A stretch of DNA of 22,017 nt from Methanobacteriota archaeon. Lineage in GTDB: Archaea > Thermoplasmatota > Poseidoniia > Poseidoniales > Thalassarchaeaceae. Positions within the stretch are counted from its first letter, which is position 1, and the number at the start of each line of letters is the position of its first letter. Shown here piece by piece: positions 1 to 6,787 of the stretch. The position numbers and the translations under genes are program-made. The stretch covers positions 117,319 through 139,335 of the forward strand of contig NZDA01000006.1 of assembly GCA_002686525.1 (NCBI GenBank), read 5' to 3'. The notes under the pieces are model-generated. The model searched no databases and had not been told where the DNA came from. It saw nothing but the letters and a program-made list of their open reading frames with translations.

Positions 1-413
1 GTCAAAGAATCAATCCAAACACCTACTCCTAATACTCGATTTTGAGCCATTGTGTAATCCGCTTGTAGAATATCGAAAGATATCCAATCCAACCAACTAA
101 CTACATCATTATTTTTTATGTCCGCATTACCTATCAAATAATCATAGAGAATCCAAATCGTTGTAGATAAAGATACTAAAAGCGCTGCTAAACCTAAAAT
201 CCCACCTTCTTTAAACGAATTTTTCCATGTTTCATTTTTATTATACACCTGACCTACAATTAGGATTATGGGGAAAGCAACAAAAGGTGCTACAACTATC
301 AACCAGGCAAAATCAGTTGAGTTATTGTCACCTTGTAAAGACAAAAATGGAACTATTGCCAAGAATGGTAATAGTGGTAGGAGAAGACGATATTCATTTT
401 TTGTTTCACCCAT
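1..413 (-). CDS. nuoL: NADH-quinone oxidoreductase subunit L, N-terminal fragment (runs off left edge)
   Basis: This is the first 137 codons of an antiporter-like membrane subunit that pumps protons or sodium in the membrane arm of complex I. The ATG at 413 follows a GAGGTGA ribosome site at about 5 bases, just after the nuoK stop. The translation is open to the window edge and strongly hydrophobic. Helices are visible at about residues 8-25, 36-55 and 72-93. After them comes a WLDWISFDI stretch and then VGVWIDSL, which match the place where NuoL has its W-x-S-v-D strand followed by the VD-LS motif opening the antiporter fold. The catalytic Glu and Lys residues lie beyond the window. Position directly after nuoK is the normal nuoJ-K-L order. 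The N-terminal part is longer and more variable than in typical NuoL. NuoM or another antiporter-like subunit cannot be fully excluded from this fragment, but gene order favours NuoL. Confidence 0.85.
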   Translation of the reverse strand, partial: MGETKNEYRLLLPLLPFLAIVPFLSLQGDNNSTDFAWLIVVAPFVAFPIILIVGQVYNKNETWKNSFKEGGILGLAALLVSLSTTIWILYDYLIGNADIKNNDVVSWLDWISFDILQADYTMAQNRVLGVGVWIDSL

Positions 414-422
414 TAAATCACC

Positions 423-725
423 TCAGTTCCTCAGAATATTAGCCTCATCAAGAGATATCGTCTCTTGAGTGCTGTACAATGATAGTAATATTGCCAGACC
501 AATTGCAACTTCAGCAGCTGCTATTGCAATAGCAATCGCAGTAAATACCCACCCATCAACATCACCATAATGAGAGGCTGCAGCAACGAAATTGAGATTT
601 GCCGCATTCAACATTAATTCAATGCACATCAAAACAATAATGGCATTTTTCCTTGTAAAGGCGCCAAGAAGGCCTATTCCGAAGAGTATCACACCAAGTC
701 CAGAAATCCAACTTGGATCTATCAT
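423..725 (-). CDS. nuoK: NADH-quinone oxidoreductase subunit K
   Basis: This is a small three-helix membrane subunit of complex I and part of the ion-translocation path, related to MrpC. At 100 residues it has the usual family length. The two membrane glutamates essential in E. coli NuoK fall at exactly the same numbers here: Glu36 (in MCIELMLNA) and Glu72 (in IAAAEVAIGLA). The LNAANLNF motif after Glu36 is also typical. The ATG at 725 overlaps the last base of the TAA stop of the preceding nuoJ half (TAATG). The ribosome site GGAGGTGA lies inside the last codons of that gene, so the two are translationally coupled. Identification is secure. Confidence 0.97.
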   Translation of the reverse strand: MIDPSWISGLGVILFGIGLLGAFTRKNAIIVLMCIELMLNAANLNFVAAASHYGDVDGWVFTAIAIAIAAAEVAIGLAILLSLYSTQETISLDEANILRN

Positions 726-994
726 TACTCTTCACCTCCCATATCCCAAATTAAATTGACCAATCTTTCATCGCGAACAAGGTATGAAGATCCTACCATT
801 GCCATAGCTAGTAAGGCACCTAGGATTACAGTCGCAATCGCCCATTCATCACCATATAATGAAAGTGCGAAATCTAAGGTTGAAGGGGGATTAGGTACGG
901 AAGTACCCCACATTGAATGTGACATGACTTCATTAAGCATAACCAAAATGAATGCAAAGAGACCGAGTTTTGTAATTGCGGAAAGGGCTTTCAC
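725..994 (-). CDS. nuoJ2: NADH-quinone oxidoreductase subunit J, C-terminal half (separate gene)
   Basis: This 89-residue membrane protein corresponds to the C-terminal part of NuoJ, with two predicted helices at about residues 8-24 and 52-70. Between them is a short polar loop (SVPNPPSTLDFALSLYGDEW), which resembles the Gly/Leu-rich loop before the last helix of NuoJ. The start is a GTG whose last base opens the TGA stop of nuoJ1 (GTGA, 4-base overlap). A GAGGGTGA ribosome site lies just upstream. NuoJ is one polypeptide of about 160-200 residues in most bacteria, but haloarchaea also have nuoJ1/nuoJ2 pairs. The split here therefore looks natural and not like a frameshift. Sequence similarity in this half is weak and the call rests largely on position between nuoJ1 and nuoK. 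Confidence 0.85.
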   Translation of the reverse strand: MKALSAITKLGLFAFILVMLNEVMSHSMWGTSVPNPPSTLDFALSLYGDEWAIATVILGALLAMAMVGSSYLVRDERLVNLIWDMGGEE

Positions 995-1269
995 TGAATA
1001 TCACCCTCTTGAATTTGACGACGTGTTAGCATAACTCCGAATTGAACAACAAGCATTACAGAACCAAGATAAACTAGAATCTGTATTGCTGCAAGCATTT
1101 CAGCAGAAGCCATGACCATTACTCCAGCCACTGCTAAGAAAGTTAGCATTAATGAGAGAAGTGAATGAGCCACTCTTCTAGCATAAACACATCCTAAAGC
1201 ACCAATAATTGCTGCTGCCGAAAGAATTACGAAAACAATCGCTTCAAAATCTATTTCCATTGAAATCAT
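991..1269 (-). CDS. nuoJ1: NADH-quinone oxidoreductase subunit J, N-terminal half (separate gene)
   Basis: This 92-residue membrane subunit carries the conserved core of NuoJ. It has three helices at about residues 8-27, 33-55 and 58-82, and the motif AAIQILVYLGSVMLVVQFGVML, equivalent to the bacterial helix that follows A-I-Q-x-L-V-Y-x-G. In structures of complex I this helix contains the pi-bulge region coupling the peripheral and membrane arms. The ATG at 1269 overlaps the nuoI stop (ATGA). GGAGG lies only 1 base upstream of that ATG, so a second in-frame ATG at 1260 (MEIDFEA), 10 bases from GGAGG, is a plausible alternative start. The gene ends in a charged tail and overlaps nuoJ2 by 4 bases. 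Confidence 0.92.
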   Translation of the reverse strand: MISMEIDFEAIVFVILSAAAIIGALGCVYARRVAHSLLSLMLTFLAVAGVMVMASAEMLAAIQILVYLGSVMLVVQFGVMLTRRQIQEGDIQ

Positions 1270-2243
1270 GCCTCCGATTTAGCAGCAGCAGCCGCTTTGG
1301 CTGCCTTCTTTTCGCGCTTGGCTTTCTCTTTCTGAGCTCTCTTAGCTAATTCCATATCTACTCTTTCCTGATGGACCACAGGGAGTAACCTAGTACGATC
1401 TGCATCAAACCAAAGATCTTCTCTAGTATACCCTGTCATTCCATCATATTCATTCGACATGAAGAAGGACTCGAAAGGACAGGCTTCGGCACACAAACCA
1501 CAGAACATGCACCTTCCAATATCGATTCTTCCTGAAACAATGTCAACCTCAGCAGGTTTAAGCGACGACATCTCAACTGATTCAATACCAGATCCATCTT
1601 GCCAGCGCACAGTCGCTTTATCACCAGTGATATCGATGACTTCTGCAAAATCATATTGTTGAGGTGGCGCTTTGTGTTCATGTACTAAATCGAAACTCTC
1701 AATTTCATCGAAATCTTCTTTTCTTCTAGCAGCCAAACCCCCGGATTCAATTTCACTTCCAAATCCGTGCCACTCATCTCCTTCATCAGTTATATCAAGA
1801 ACATTTACTCTCGTCTCAGAGGTCATATGAAGGCAGTCATTAGGACAGGCCTTAACACATGCCTTACATGCAGTGCAGGTCTCCCAAACAATTCCTATTC
1901 TACCATTATAATTTCCTGGAACGAAAAGCCAAGGTTCCATATCCTCGAGTCTTTCATACGGATACATGATTGTTACAGGTCTTTCAAGGAAAGGAAGGGC
2001 CGGTGAAGATTCTCTATCAGCTGCATAAACTTGGCCTGATGATGGATGATTTTCCCCTATTCTCTCCAAGGTATATTCATCAGTCAGATTAGCTTGCTGA
2101 CCATGATAATTATTTTTCAGGAACTTGGCTTTACCAATATATGGCACTGTCCTGAGGGCGGTCTTCAAAGTGATCCACATAGGTTTAATCACTAAGTTTC
2201 TAAAATTTGGTGTTGCATGAGGGTGTCCTGTGTTGTAATCCAT
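1266..2243 (-). CDS. nuoI: NADH-quinone oxidoreductase subunit I with an inserted domain
   Basis: This is the two-cluster ferredoxin-like subunit that passes electrons through clusters N6a and N6b toward N2 in the peripheral arm. Both 4Fe-4S motifs are intact: Cys123, 126, 129, 133 (CTACKACVKACP) and Cys245, 248, 251, 255 (CMFCGLCAEACP). At 325 residues it is roughly twice the usual length. The N-terminal part before cluster one is long at about 120 residues. The motifs are 112 residues apart (Cys133 to Cys245), against 35 in Thermus Nqo9. The C-terminal 30 residues are Lys/Ala-rich (KRAQKEKAKREKKAAKAAA). The insert has an acidic first half and then, at about residues 197-232, a segment shaped like a small KOW/SH3-like barrel (ATVRWQDGSG, SSLKPAE). 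The start ATG at 2243 has a strong GGAGGTGA site 6 bases upstream. It is co-transcribed with nuoH (11-base gap) and overlaps nuoJ1 by 4 bases. Confidence 0.95.
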   Translation of the reverse strand: MDYNTGHPHATPNFRNLVIKPMWITLKTALRTVPYIGKAKFLKNNYHGQQANLTDEYTLERIGENHPSSGQVYAADRESSPALPFLERPVTIMYPYERLEDMEPWLFVPGNYNGRIGIVWETCTACKACVKACPNDCLHMTSETRVNVLDITDEGDEWHGFGSEIESGGLAARRKEDFDEIESFDLVHEHKAPPQQYDFAEVIDITGDKATVRWQDGSGIESVEMSSLKPAEVDIVSGRIDIGRCMFCGLCAEACPFESFFMSNEYDGMTGYTREDLWFDADRTRLLPVVHQERVDMELAKRAQKEKAKREKKAAKAAAAAKSEA

Positions 2244-2254
2244 TTTTTCACCTC

Positions 2255-3817
2255 CTAATCTCTTCTACTTCCTGGATATGCTTTATCCAATGTTTGAGTA
2301 TTATATGGCCTTCTAGAATACTCTAATGCGTCTTTATCTTCATCAATTGCGTATATAACAAACAATACTATTGCAAGAATCGTAATTACAGGAGGTACCC
2401 AAATTGGCCAACTTGTACCAGTCCAAACTTCCAAACGAAGATACATTGCAATAGCTAGATTTAGAATTGATAATGGAAGTAAATATCTCCATCCGAATTC
2501 TAATATTTGATCAGTTCTTATCCTATGTAATGACGCTCTCACCCATACAAAGAAAGCGAATAGTAACCATGCTTTGAGTAAAACAACTACTAAGCCTGGA
2601 ATCAAATCAACCACTACACCGATTACCGGGATACTTGACAATGTATCTTGGAATGGGAATTCCCATCCTCCAAGGAAAAACATTGCAAACAAAATACAAG
2701 CAGCATAAGCCCTCATCATTTCAACAGCGAACATTAATCCCCATCGAATTCCACCATACTCTGTCCACCAACCTTCTACAAGTTCTGCTTCAGCCTCTGG
2801 CATATCGAATGGAATCCTTTCTACTTCAGCAATCATTGTAATCAAGAAAAGTGCTGCGCCCAATGGAAGAATAAAGAAGTTCCATGTATCAGAAGTTTCA
2901 ATTTGGAAATCTACAATTTCAATGATATTGAATGAACCACTGACAACAGCGATTGAAAGAACTGTGATTAAAAGAGGGATTTCGTATGCAGTCAATTGAG
3001 CAGCAGAACGCATTCCTCCGATTAATGTGTATTTGTTATTTGATGCCCAACCAGCAAAGAATACTCCCAATGGAGCAACACCAAAAATTGCCATTAAGAA
3101 TAACAATGAGAGTTCAGGATTAGCAGCCCATATATGAGGACCGAACGGAATAAATGCATAACACATTATTGTAGTTGCAATAATAATCACGGGGGCTACC
3201 TCGAAAACTAATTTATCTGCCTTTTCCGGTATCAAGTGCTCTTTTGTAGCGAACTTTAGGAAATCTGCTAATGCCTGGAAGAAACCTGGAAACAGAAACC
3301 AAATACCATGATAGCCACGGTTACCAACTCTATCAATTGTCTCCAAATGATGGTCATTTCCTAAAACAGAATTCAAGCTCTTGTTAACCATACCAATTGG
3401 TACCCCCATACCCATTGGCAACTTATTCCACCAATCACCAGCAGTTGAAGGGCCTTCTCCAATCCATAAACTTCTAAGTGATGTTGTAGCACCAATTCTA
3501 TCCATTAATCGTCCTATGAATTTCCTCTCAATGTACGGAACTACCATTAAAGTTAACATCATTGTTGCAAAAACTATAGTACACATTATAGTAGATACAA
3601 AGAATGCTTCCAAGGAAGGTTGGATATCAGCAAAGCCTGATTGAAGATTTATTTCAGAACCAATTACTATTGGTTCTTCAAGGAACCATCTAGGTCTCGT
3701 AATAGAAAACTCCAGATCTATGTCGTTAGAAGGCAGAATGTCATGAGTTTTATCCATTGACCAACCAATAAGGGATTCTGTCCATCCTCGGACATCTAAC
3801 CAATCGCTACTTGCCAT
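2255..3817 (-). CDS. nuoH: NADH-quinone oxidoreductase subunit H with N-terminal extension and loop insertion
   Basis: NuoH is the membrane subunit that forms the quinone channel at the junction with NuoB and NuoD. Family motifs are present: PYIERKFIGRLMDRIG (about 94-109), PGFFQALADFLKFATKE (177-193), ASNNKYTLIGGMRSAAQ (258-274) and ERIPFDMPEAEAELVEGW (333-350). Hydrophobic helices continue to about residue 488. At 520 residues it is much longer than the usual 320-350. About 65-70 residues precede the first helix. About 55-60 extra residues lie between ERK...DRIG and the segment DRVGNRGYHG (162-171) that precedes the ADFLKF helix. I chose the ATG at 3817 because GAGGTGGT lies 4 bases upstream and overlaps the nuoD TGA stop. 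The frame also allows a TTG start at 3847, inside nuoD. Confidence 0.94.
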   Translation of the reverse strand: MASSDWLDVRGWTESLIGWSMDKTHDILPSNDIDLEFSITRPRWFLEEPIVIGSEINLQSGFADIQPSLEAFFVSTIMCTIVFATMMLTLMVVPYIERKFIGRLMDRIGATTSLRSLWIGEGPSTAGDWWNKLPMGMGVPIGMVNKSLNSVLGNDHHLETIDRVGNRGYHGIWFLFPGFFQALADFLKFATKEHLIPEKADKLVFEVAPVIIIATTIMCYAFIPFGPHIWAANPELSLLFLMAIFGVAPLGVFFAGWASNNKYTLIGGMRSAAQLTAYEIPLLITVLSIAVVSGSFNIIEIVDFQIETSDTWNFFILPLGAALFLITMIAEVERIPFDMPEAEAELVEGWWTEYGGIRWGLMFAVEMMRAYAACILFAMFFLGGWEFPFQDTLSSIPVIGVVVDLIPGLVVVLLKAWLLFAFFVWVRASLHRIRTDQILEFGWRYLLPLSILNLAIAMYLRLEVWTGTSWPIWVPPVITILAIVLFVIYAIDEDKDALEYSRRPYNTQTLDKAYPGSRRD

Positions 3818-3821
3818 ATTT

Positions 3822-3829
3822 ACCACCTC
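3822..3829 (-). promoter_or_regulatory. Ribosome binding site fixing the nuoH start
   Basis: The sequence GAGGTGGT, read on the minus strand, lies 4 bases before the ATG at 3817 and overlaps the nuoD TGA stop. The same GAGGTG-type site precedes nuoL, nuoB and the 1465-residue gene, so it supports the shorter NuoH over the longer TTG-initiated frame. Confidence 0.75.
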
Positions 3830-4964
3830 ATCTATCCGTCTCACCAATACAAGGATCGAATGAACCCATTATCGCGGGAATATCTGCCACCTTATATCCA
3901 ATCATACACTTTGAAGCATAGGGTATAGTAATGAACATTGGAGAACGAATTGACACACGATATGGCATCTTTCCTCTACCTTCTCCTCCACCTGCAATGT
4001 AGAACATAGATTCACCTCGACTATCTTCAAAATGATGTGAGCCAGATGTTCCTTCGGGAGCACGTGTTGGAGCTTTTCCGAGAATTTTAGGGTCGCCTGG
4101 TTCATGATATGTTTCTGCTCCACCAGGCATTTTGTCTAATGCTTGCAGTACTAAATTCGCACTCTGGCGCATTTCCTCGACTCTAATCCTGTACCTATCA
4201 TAACAATCTGCTCCCTTGATAGATGATCTTTCTACTGCTGGTTCCCAATCTAACTCGGAATAAACAGAGTACGGATGAGAGGAACGTATGTCATGATTTA
4301 CTCCTGCTGCACGGATATTAGGCCCTGAAACGCCATGATTAATCATTTCTTCAGGCTTAGCATAGCCAACACCTTGACTACGAATCAGGAAAACAGTCGA
4401 TTCATCAAAAAGAGATTCATATTCTTGAATACGGTCTAAGAATAGCTTCAATTTATGCCTTGCCCTGAGAGCAAAACCATGTGGTAAATCTCTTTTTACA
4501 CCTCCAATACGTGGGAAATTATAGTGCATCCTAGAACCTCCCAATTCTTGTAGAAGGTCCATCATCATCTCTCTTTCACGCAAACACCAAACCATCACGC
4601 TAAGATTTCCTATGTCTGGACCATAGGCGCCGAGCCACATCAAGTGACTTGCTATTCTTTGAATCTCAACAGCCACTAAACGAATGTATTCAGCTCTCTC
4701 TGGGACTTCAACTCCCAGTAAATCTTCTGCAGCGTAAATGTAAGCATGTGACCAAGTATTAGCAGATGCATAGCAAAGTCTATCACAGTAAGTTGTGATT
4801 TGAGTAAAATCACGTGATTCACATATTTTTTCAACACCCCTATGGATGTAACCCAAATCAGGTTCCGTATCTACCACAGTTTCTCCATCGACTTTCACTT
4901 TCAAAGTCCAAAGACCGTGAGTCATTGGATGTTGAGGCCCCATTGAAATCCACATTTCTGCCAT
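3828..4964 (-). CDS. nuoD: NADH-quinone oxidoreductase subunit D (49 kDa-type)
   Basis: This is the peripheral-arm subunit, related to the hydrogenase large subunit, that forms the quinone reduction site with NuoB. The N-terminal motif MGPQHPMTHG is complete. His16 (in THG) and Tyr65 (in DRLCYAS) are 49 residues apart, the same spacing as the quinone-binding His38 and Tyr87 of Thermus Nqo4. Other family blocks include GYIHRGVEK (39-47), RIASHLMWLG, the FxRIGGVKRDLP segment, and the C-terminal SIRSPMF and PAIMGSFDPCIGETDR. At 378 residues it has the usual length for a stand-alone NuoD, and it is not fused to NuoC. The ATG at 4964 follows AGGTGT. The site overlaps the nuoC stop with an 8-base gap, which implies translational coupling. 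Confidence 0.97.
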   Translation of the reverse strand: MAEMWISMGPQHPMTHGLWTLKVKVDGETVVDTEPDLGYIHRGVEKICESRDFTQITTYCDRLCYASANTWSHAYIYAAEDLLGVEVPERAEYIRLVAVEIQRIASHLMWLGAYGPDIGNLSVMVWCLREREMMMDLLQELGGSRMHYNFPRIGGVKRDLPHGFALRARHKLKLFLDRIQEYESLFDESTVFLIRSQGVGYAKPEEMINHGVSGPNIRAAGVNHDIRSSHPYSVYSELDWEPAVERSSIKGADCYDRYRIRVEEMRQSANLVLQALDKMPGGAETYHEPGDPKILGKAPTRAPEGTSGSHHFEDSRGESMFYIAGGGEGRGKMPYRVSIRSPMFITIPYASKCMIGYKVADIPAIMGSFDPCIGETDR

Positions 4965-4972
4965 TTTTACAC

Positions 4973-5626
4973 CTACTTTACCCTACTAGAATCAACTGGT
5001 TTACGCATAAAACCTTGAGCATCATCATACATCTCTTCAAATCCGTGATATCTTAATTTGTGCTGTTTTTGAAGAGGATGGAAACCAACTGGAGATTCAT
5101 GCGGATTCAGTACTCTTCTCATTCCATCATGCCCATCAAAGTCTATACCGACTAGATCCCAAGTTTCTTTTTCATTCCAATCAGCACCGACCCAAAGATC
5201 CTGAACACTGGAGACCGAAGGAGTACGAGTGTCTCCTATTTTGACACTAATCTGAATCTCTAAAGGAACATTTTTCCCTTTAACTTTTGAAAAATCTACA
5301 ATATTTGGAACTACCAACCCATCTTCAATTACTGGATTAGTTATACCAGTTCTCAAAAAATGGTAGACTACTTCCCATTTCTTATCTGAAGATTCTGGCC
5401 AATGAATACCCGTAATCATAGAACAATGATCAACAGAGTGCTTATTCTTCAATTCTTCAGCAACTTTTCTCCAGTTTTCTGGAGAAACTATTGCAGTAAC
5501 AATCGGTCTATTTTGAGTTCCACTTGTACGTATGTCAACTGTCGACTCGACCCCTTCCATCTTTTCTAAGGAAGATGACAACTTCTCAGCCGCCTCTTGT
5601 TGTATTTTTTCAGAAACTACTCTCAT
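4973..5626 (-). CDS. nuoC: NADH-quinone oxidoreductase subunit C (30 kDa-type)
   Basis: This is a 217-residue peripheral-arm subunit that packs on NuoD and helps connect the hydrophilic and membrane arms. The recognisable C-terminal block runs from DLWVGADWNEKETWDLVGI through DFDGHDGMRRVLNPHE to HPLQKQHKL. It matches the family pattern of W-x-E-x-x-x-x-D-x-x-G-I, then GH-x-x-x-RR-L, then HPL. The usual Tyr before Asp is Trp here. The N-terminal half is divergent, as is usual for NuoC. The ATG at 5626 has GAGGGG upstream, overlapping the end of nuoB (9-base gap). The gene lies between nuoB and nuoD in the standard order. Confidence 0.95.
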   Translation of the reverse strand: MRVVSEKIQQEAAEKLSSSLEKMEGVESTVDIRTSGTQNRPIVTAIVSPENWRKVAEELKNKHSVDHCSMITGIHWPESSDKKWEVVYHFLRTGITNPVIEDGLVVPNIVDFSKVKGKNVPLEIQISVKIGDTRTPSVSSVQDLWVGADWNEKETWDLVGIDFDGHDGMRRVLNPHESPVGFHPLQKQHKLRYHGFEEMYDDAQGFMRKPVDSSRVK

Positions 5627-5635
5627 GATTACCCC

Positions 5636-6232
5636 TCATGCATCTCCAATGATTACCGGCGCTTCACTTTCGAGTCTTGTATGACTTGGCATAGCTCCAA
5701 TACGAATGATTTTCTCTCTTAATTTACCAAAACCATCGATTAAAGCCTCAGGCCTTGGTGGGCAACCTGGGATATATATGTCAACAGGAATAATGGTGTC
5801 AACGCCTTCTAAAATATTGTATGATTGGAAGTAAGGTCCTCCTGAAATTGCACATTCGCCCATAGCAATACACCATTTTGGCTCAGGCATTTGTTCCCAC
5901 AAACGAACTATAGGGTCTGCAAATTTCTTACTAATAGGACCATTTACCAATAAAACATCACATTGTCTAGGACTTGAACGGAAGAAAACTCCGAAACGTT
6001 CTGCATCAAAACGGCTCGCTCCCGCTGCGGCCATCTCGAGAGCACAGCATTTTATTCCAAGATGCAACGGGAATAGTGACTTCCTTTGCCCCCAATTGAA
6101 AAGACGTCCTGCCAGTACTCCAATGACATCTTTCAATCTACTGGCTTTCAAAGCTTCATCAGTAACGTCCCCAACAGTGTCAACTAGCAATCTACTGCTA
6201 AACATAGCATAATTTTGTGTGTCGTCCGCCAT
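5636..6232 (-). CDS. nuoB: NADH-quinone oxidoreductase subunit B (PSST-type, cluster N2)
   Basis: This subunit carries cluster N2, the last iron-sulfur centre before quinone. All four ligands are present in their family contexts: the tandem Cys62-Cys63 (IKCCALEM), Cys127 (MGECAISGG) and Cys157 (IPGCPPRPEA). The RFDAERFG and SSPRQCDVLLVNGP blocks also match. At 198 residues it is of normal length, with an N-terminal extension of about 45 residues before the conserved core. The ATG at 6232 has GAGGTGGT 4 bases upstream, overlapping the nuoA TGA stop. Identification is secure. Confidence 0.98.
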   Translation of the reverse strand: MADDTQNYAMFSSRLLVDTVGDVTDEALKASRLKDVIGVLAGRLFNWGQRKSLFPLHLGIKCCALEMAAAGASRFDAERFGVFFRSSPRQCDVLLVNGPISKKFADPIVRLWEQMPEPKWCIAMGECAISGGPYFQSYNILEGVDTIIPVDIYIPGCPPRPEALIDGFGKLREKIIRIGAMPSHTRLESEAPVIIGDA

Positions 6233-6241
6233 ATAACCACC

Positions 6242-6694
6242 TCAGATGTATATTCTTCCTCTTTTCCTAAATACGTGCCAAACTCCAAGACTCATTAGTA
6301 AAATGAAAATTGACATTGTTGTCAAAGCACCCATAATCTCAGCCCTAGATGTAACATCAACATCTTGAATAGAGATAATGCCACCAAATGCGAGGAACAT
6401 AAAAGCAATATCAAAAACTAGGAATATTATAGCATACCAATAATACTGGAAATGGAAGTTAATATGTGCTTCGCCGATTGGAGCTGCTCCACATTCGTAG
6501 GTACTCTCACGACGAACATATAGCGATTGATCTACCTCATAACCCGGCAGCAACCAAGAGCGAGTTTTAGTAGGATTATTTGGATCTACAACAGGCCTTA
6601 GAAGTCTCGACGCAATGAAACTTCCAACTGGAAATCCAATGCCGACCAAAGTCATTACTGCTAGTGCAAGATAGGCTTCAGAGACTGATGTCAT
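6242..6694 (-). CDS. nuoA: NADH-quinone oxidoreductase subunit A
   Basis: This is a three-helix membrane subunit at the base of the peripheral arm and the first gene of the operon. Helices lie at about residues 8-28, 73-95 and 105-125. The loop motif YECGAAPIGEAHINFHFQYY is the family signature. The usual FDxE motif reads FDIAFMFLAF, so Asp is kept but the conserved Glu two residues later is Ala. The start is uncertain. The ATG at 6694 gives 150 residues. A GTG three codons upstream at 6703 gives 153. Neither has a good ribosome site, unlike the downstream genes. An operator-like palindrome lies 13 bases upstream of the ATG. No nuoE, nuoF or nuoG precedes it; the neighbour is an unrelated envelope protein. 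Confidence 0.94.
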   Translation of the reverse strand: MTSVSEAYLALAVMTLVGIGFPVGSFIASRLLRPVVDPNNPTKTRSWLLPGYEVDQSLYVRRESTYECGAAPIGEAHINFHFQYYWYAIIFLVFDIAFMFLAFGGIISIQDVDVTSRAEIMGALTTMSIFILLMSLGVWHVFRKRGRIYI

Positions 6695-6707
6695 AGGGCT
6701 CACAACC

Positions 6708-6724
6708 CGGTCCCTTAGGGACCG
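6708..6724. promoter_or_regulatory. Operator-like palindrome upstream of nuoA
   Basis: CGGTCCCT-T-AGGGACCG is a perfect inverted repeat with 8-base arms and a 1-base centre. It lies in the 93-base gap between nuoA and the 889-residue gene. AT-rich TATA candidates lie at about 6738-6758. These would place transcription starts at or next to the palindrome, so it could be a repressor site or a hairpin at the 5' end of the nuo transcript. No T-run follows on the minus strand, so it does not look like a terminator. The function is inferred from position only. Confidence 0.5.
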
Positions 6725-6787
6725 TTAGTGCCGCCCACTAAAATTAGGGCAATAAGTGTAACCTAACAGTGAGTTTCAAGTTGTTAG

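Noticed and set aside
227..468. Two short plus-strand open frames at the left edge
   Set aside because: They lie opposite the nuoL start on the minus strand, which has a good ribosome site, family-like hydrophobic sequence and correct gene order. The plus-strand translations show no recognisable features.
725..1269. NuoJ broken by a sequencing frameshift
   Set aside because: The two halves each have a ribosome site and a start overlapping the previous stop in GTGA/ATGA style, and split nuoJ genes are known in archaea.
6708..6724. Palindrome as an intrinsic terminator of the 889-residue gene
   Set aside because: No T-run follows on the minus strand, and archaeal termination relies mainly on U-rich tracts. 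The position next to the nuoA start fits an operator or leader hairpin better.
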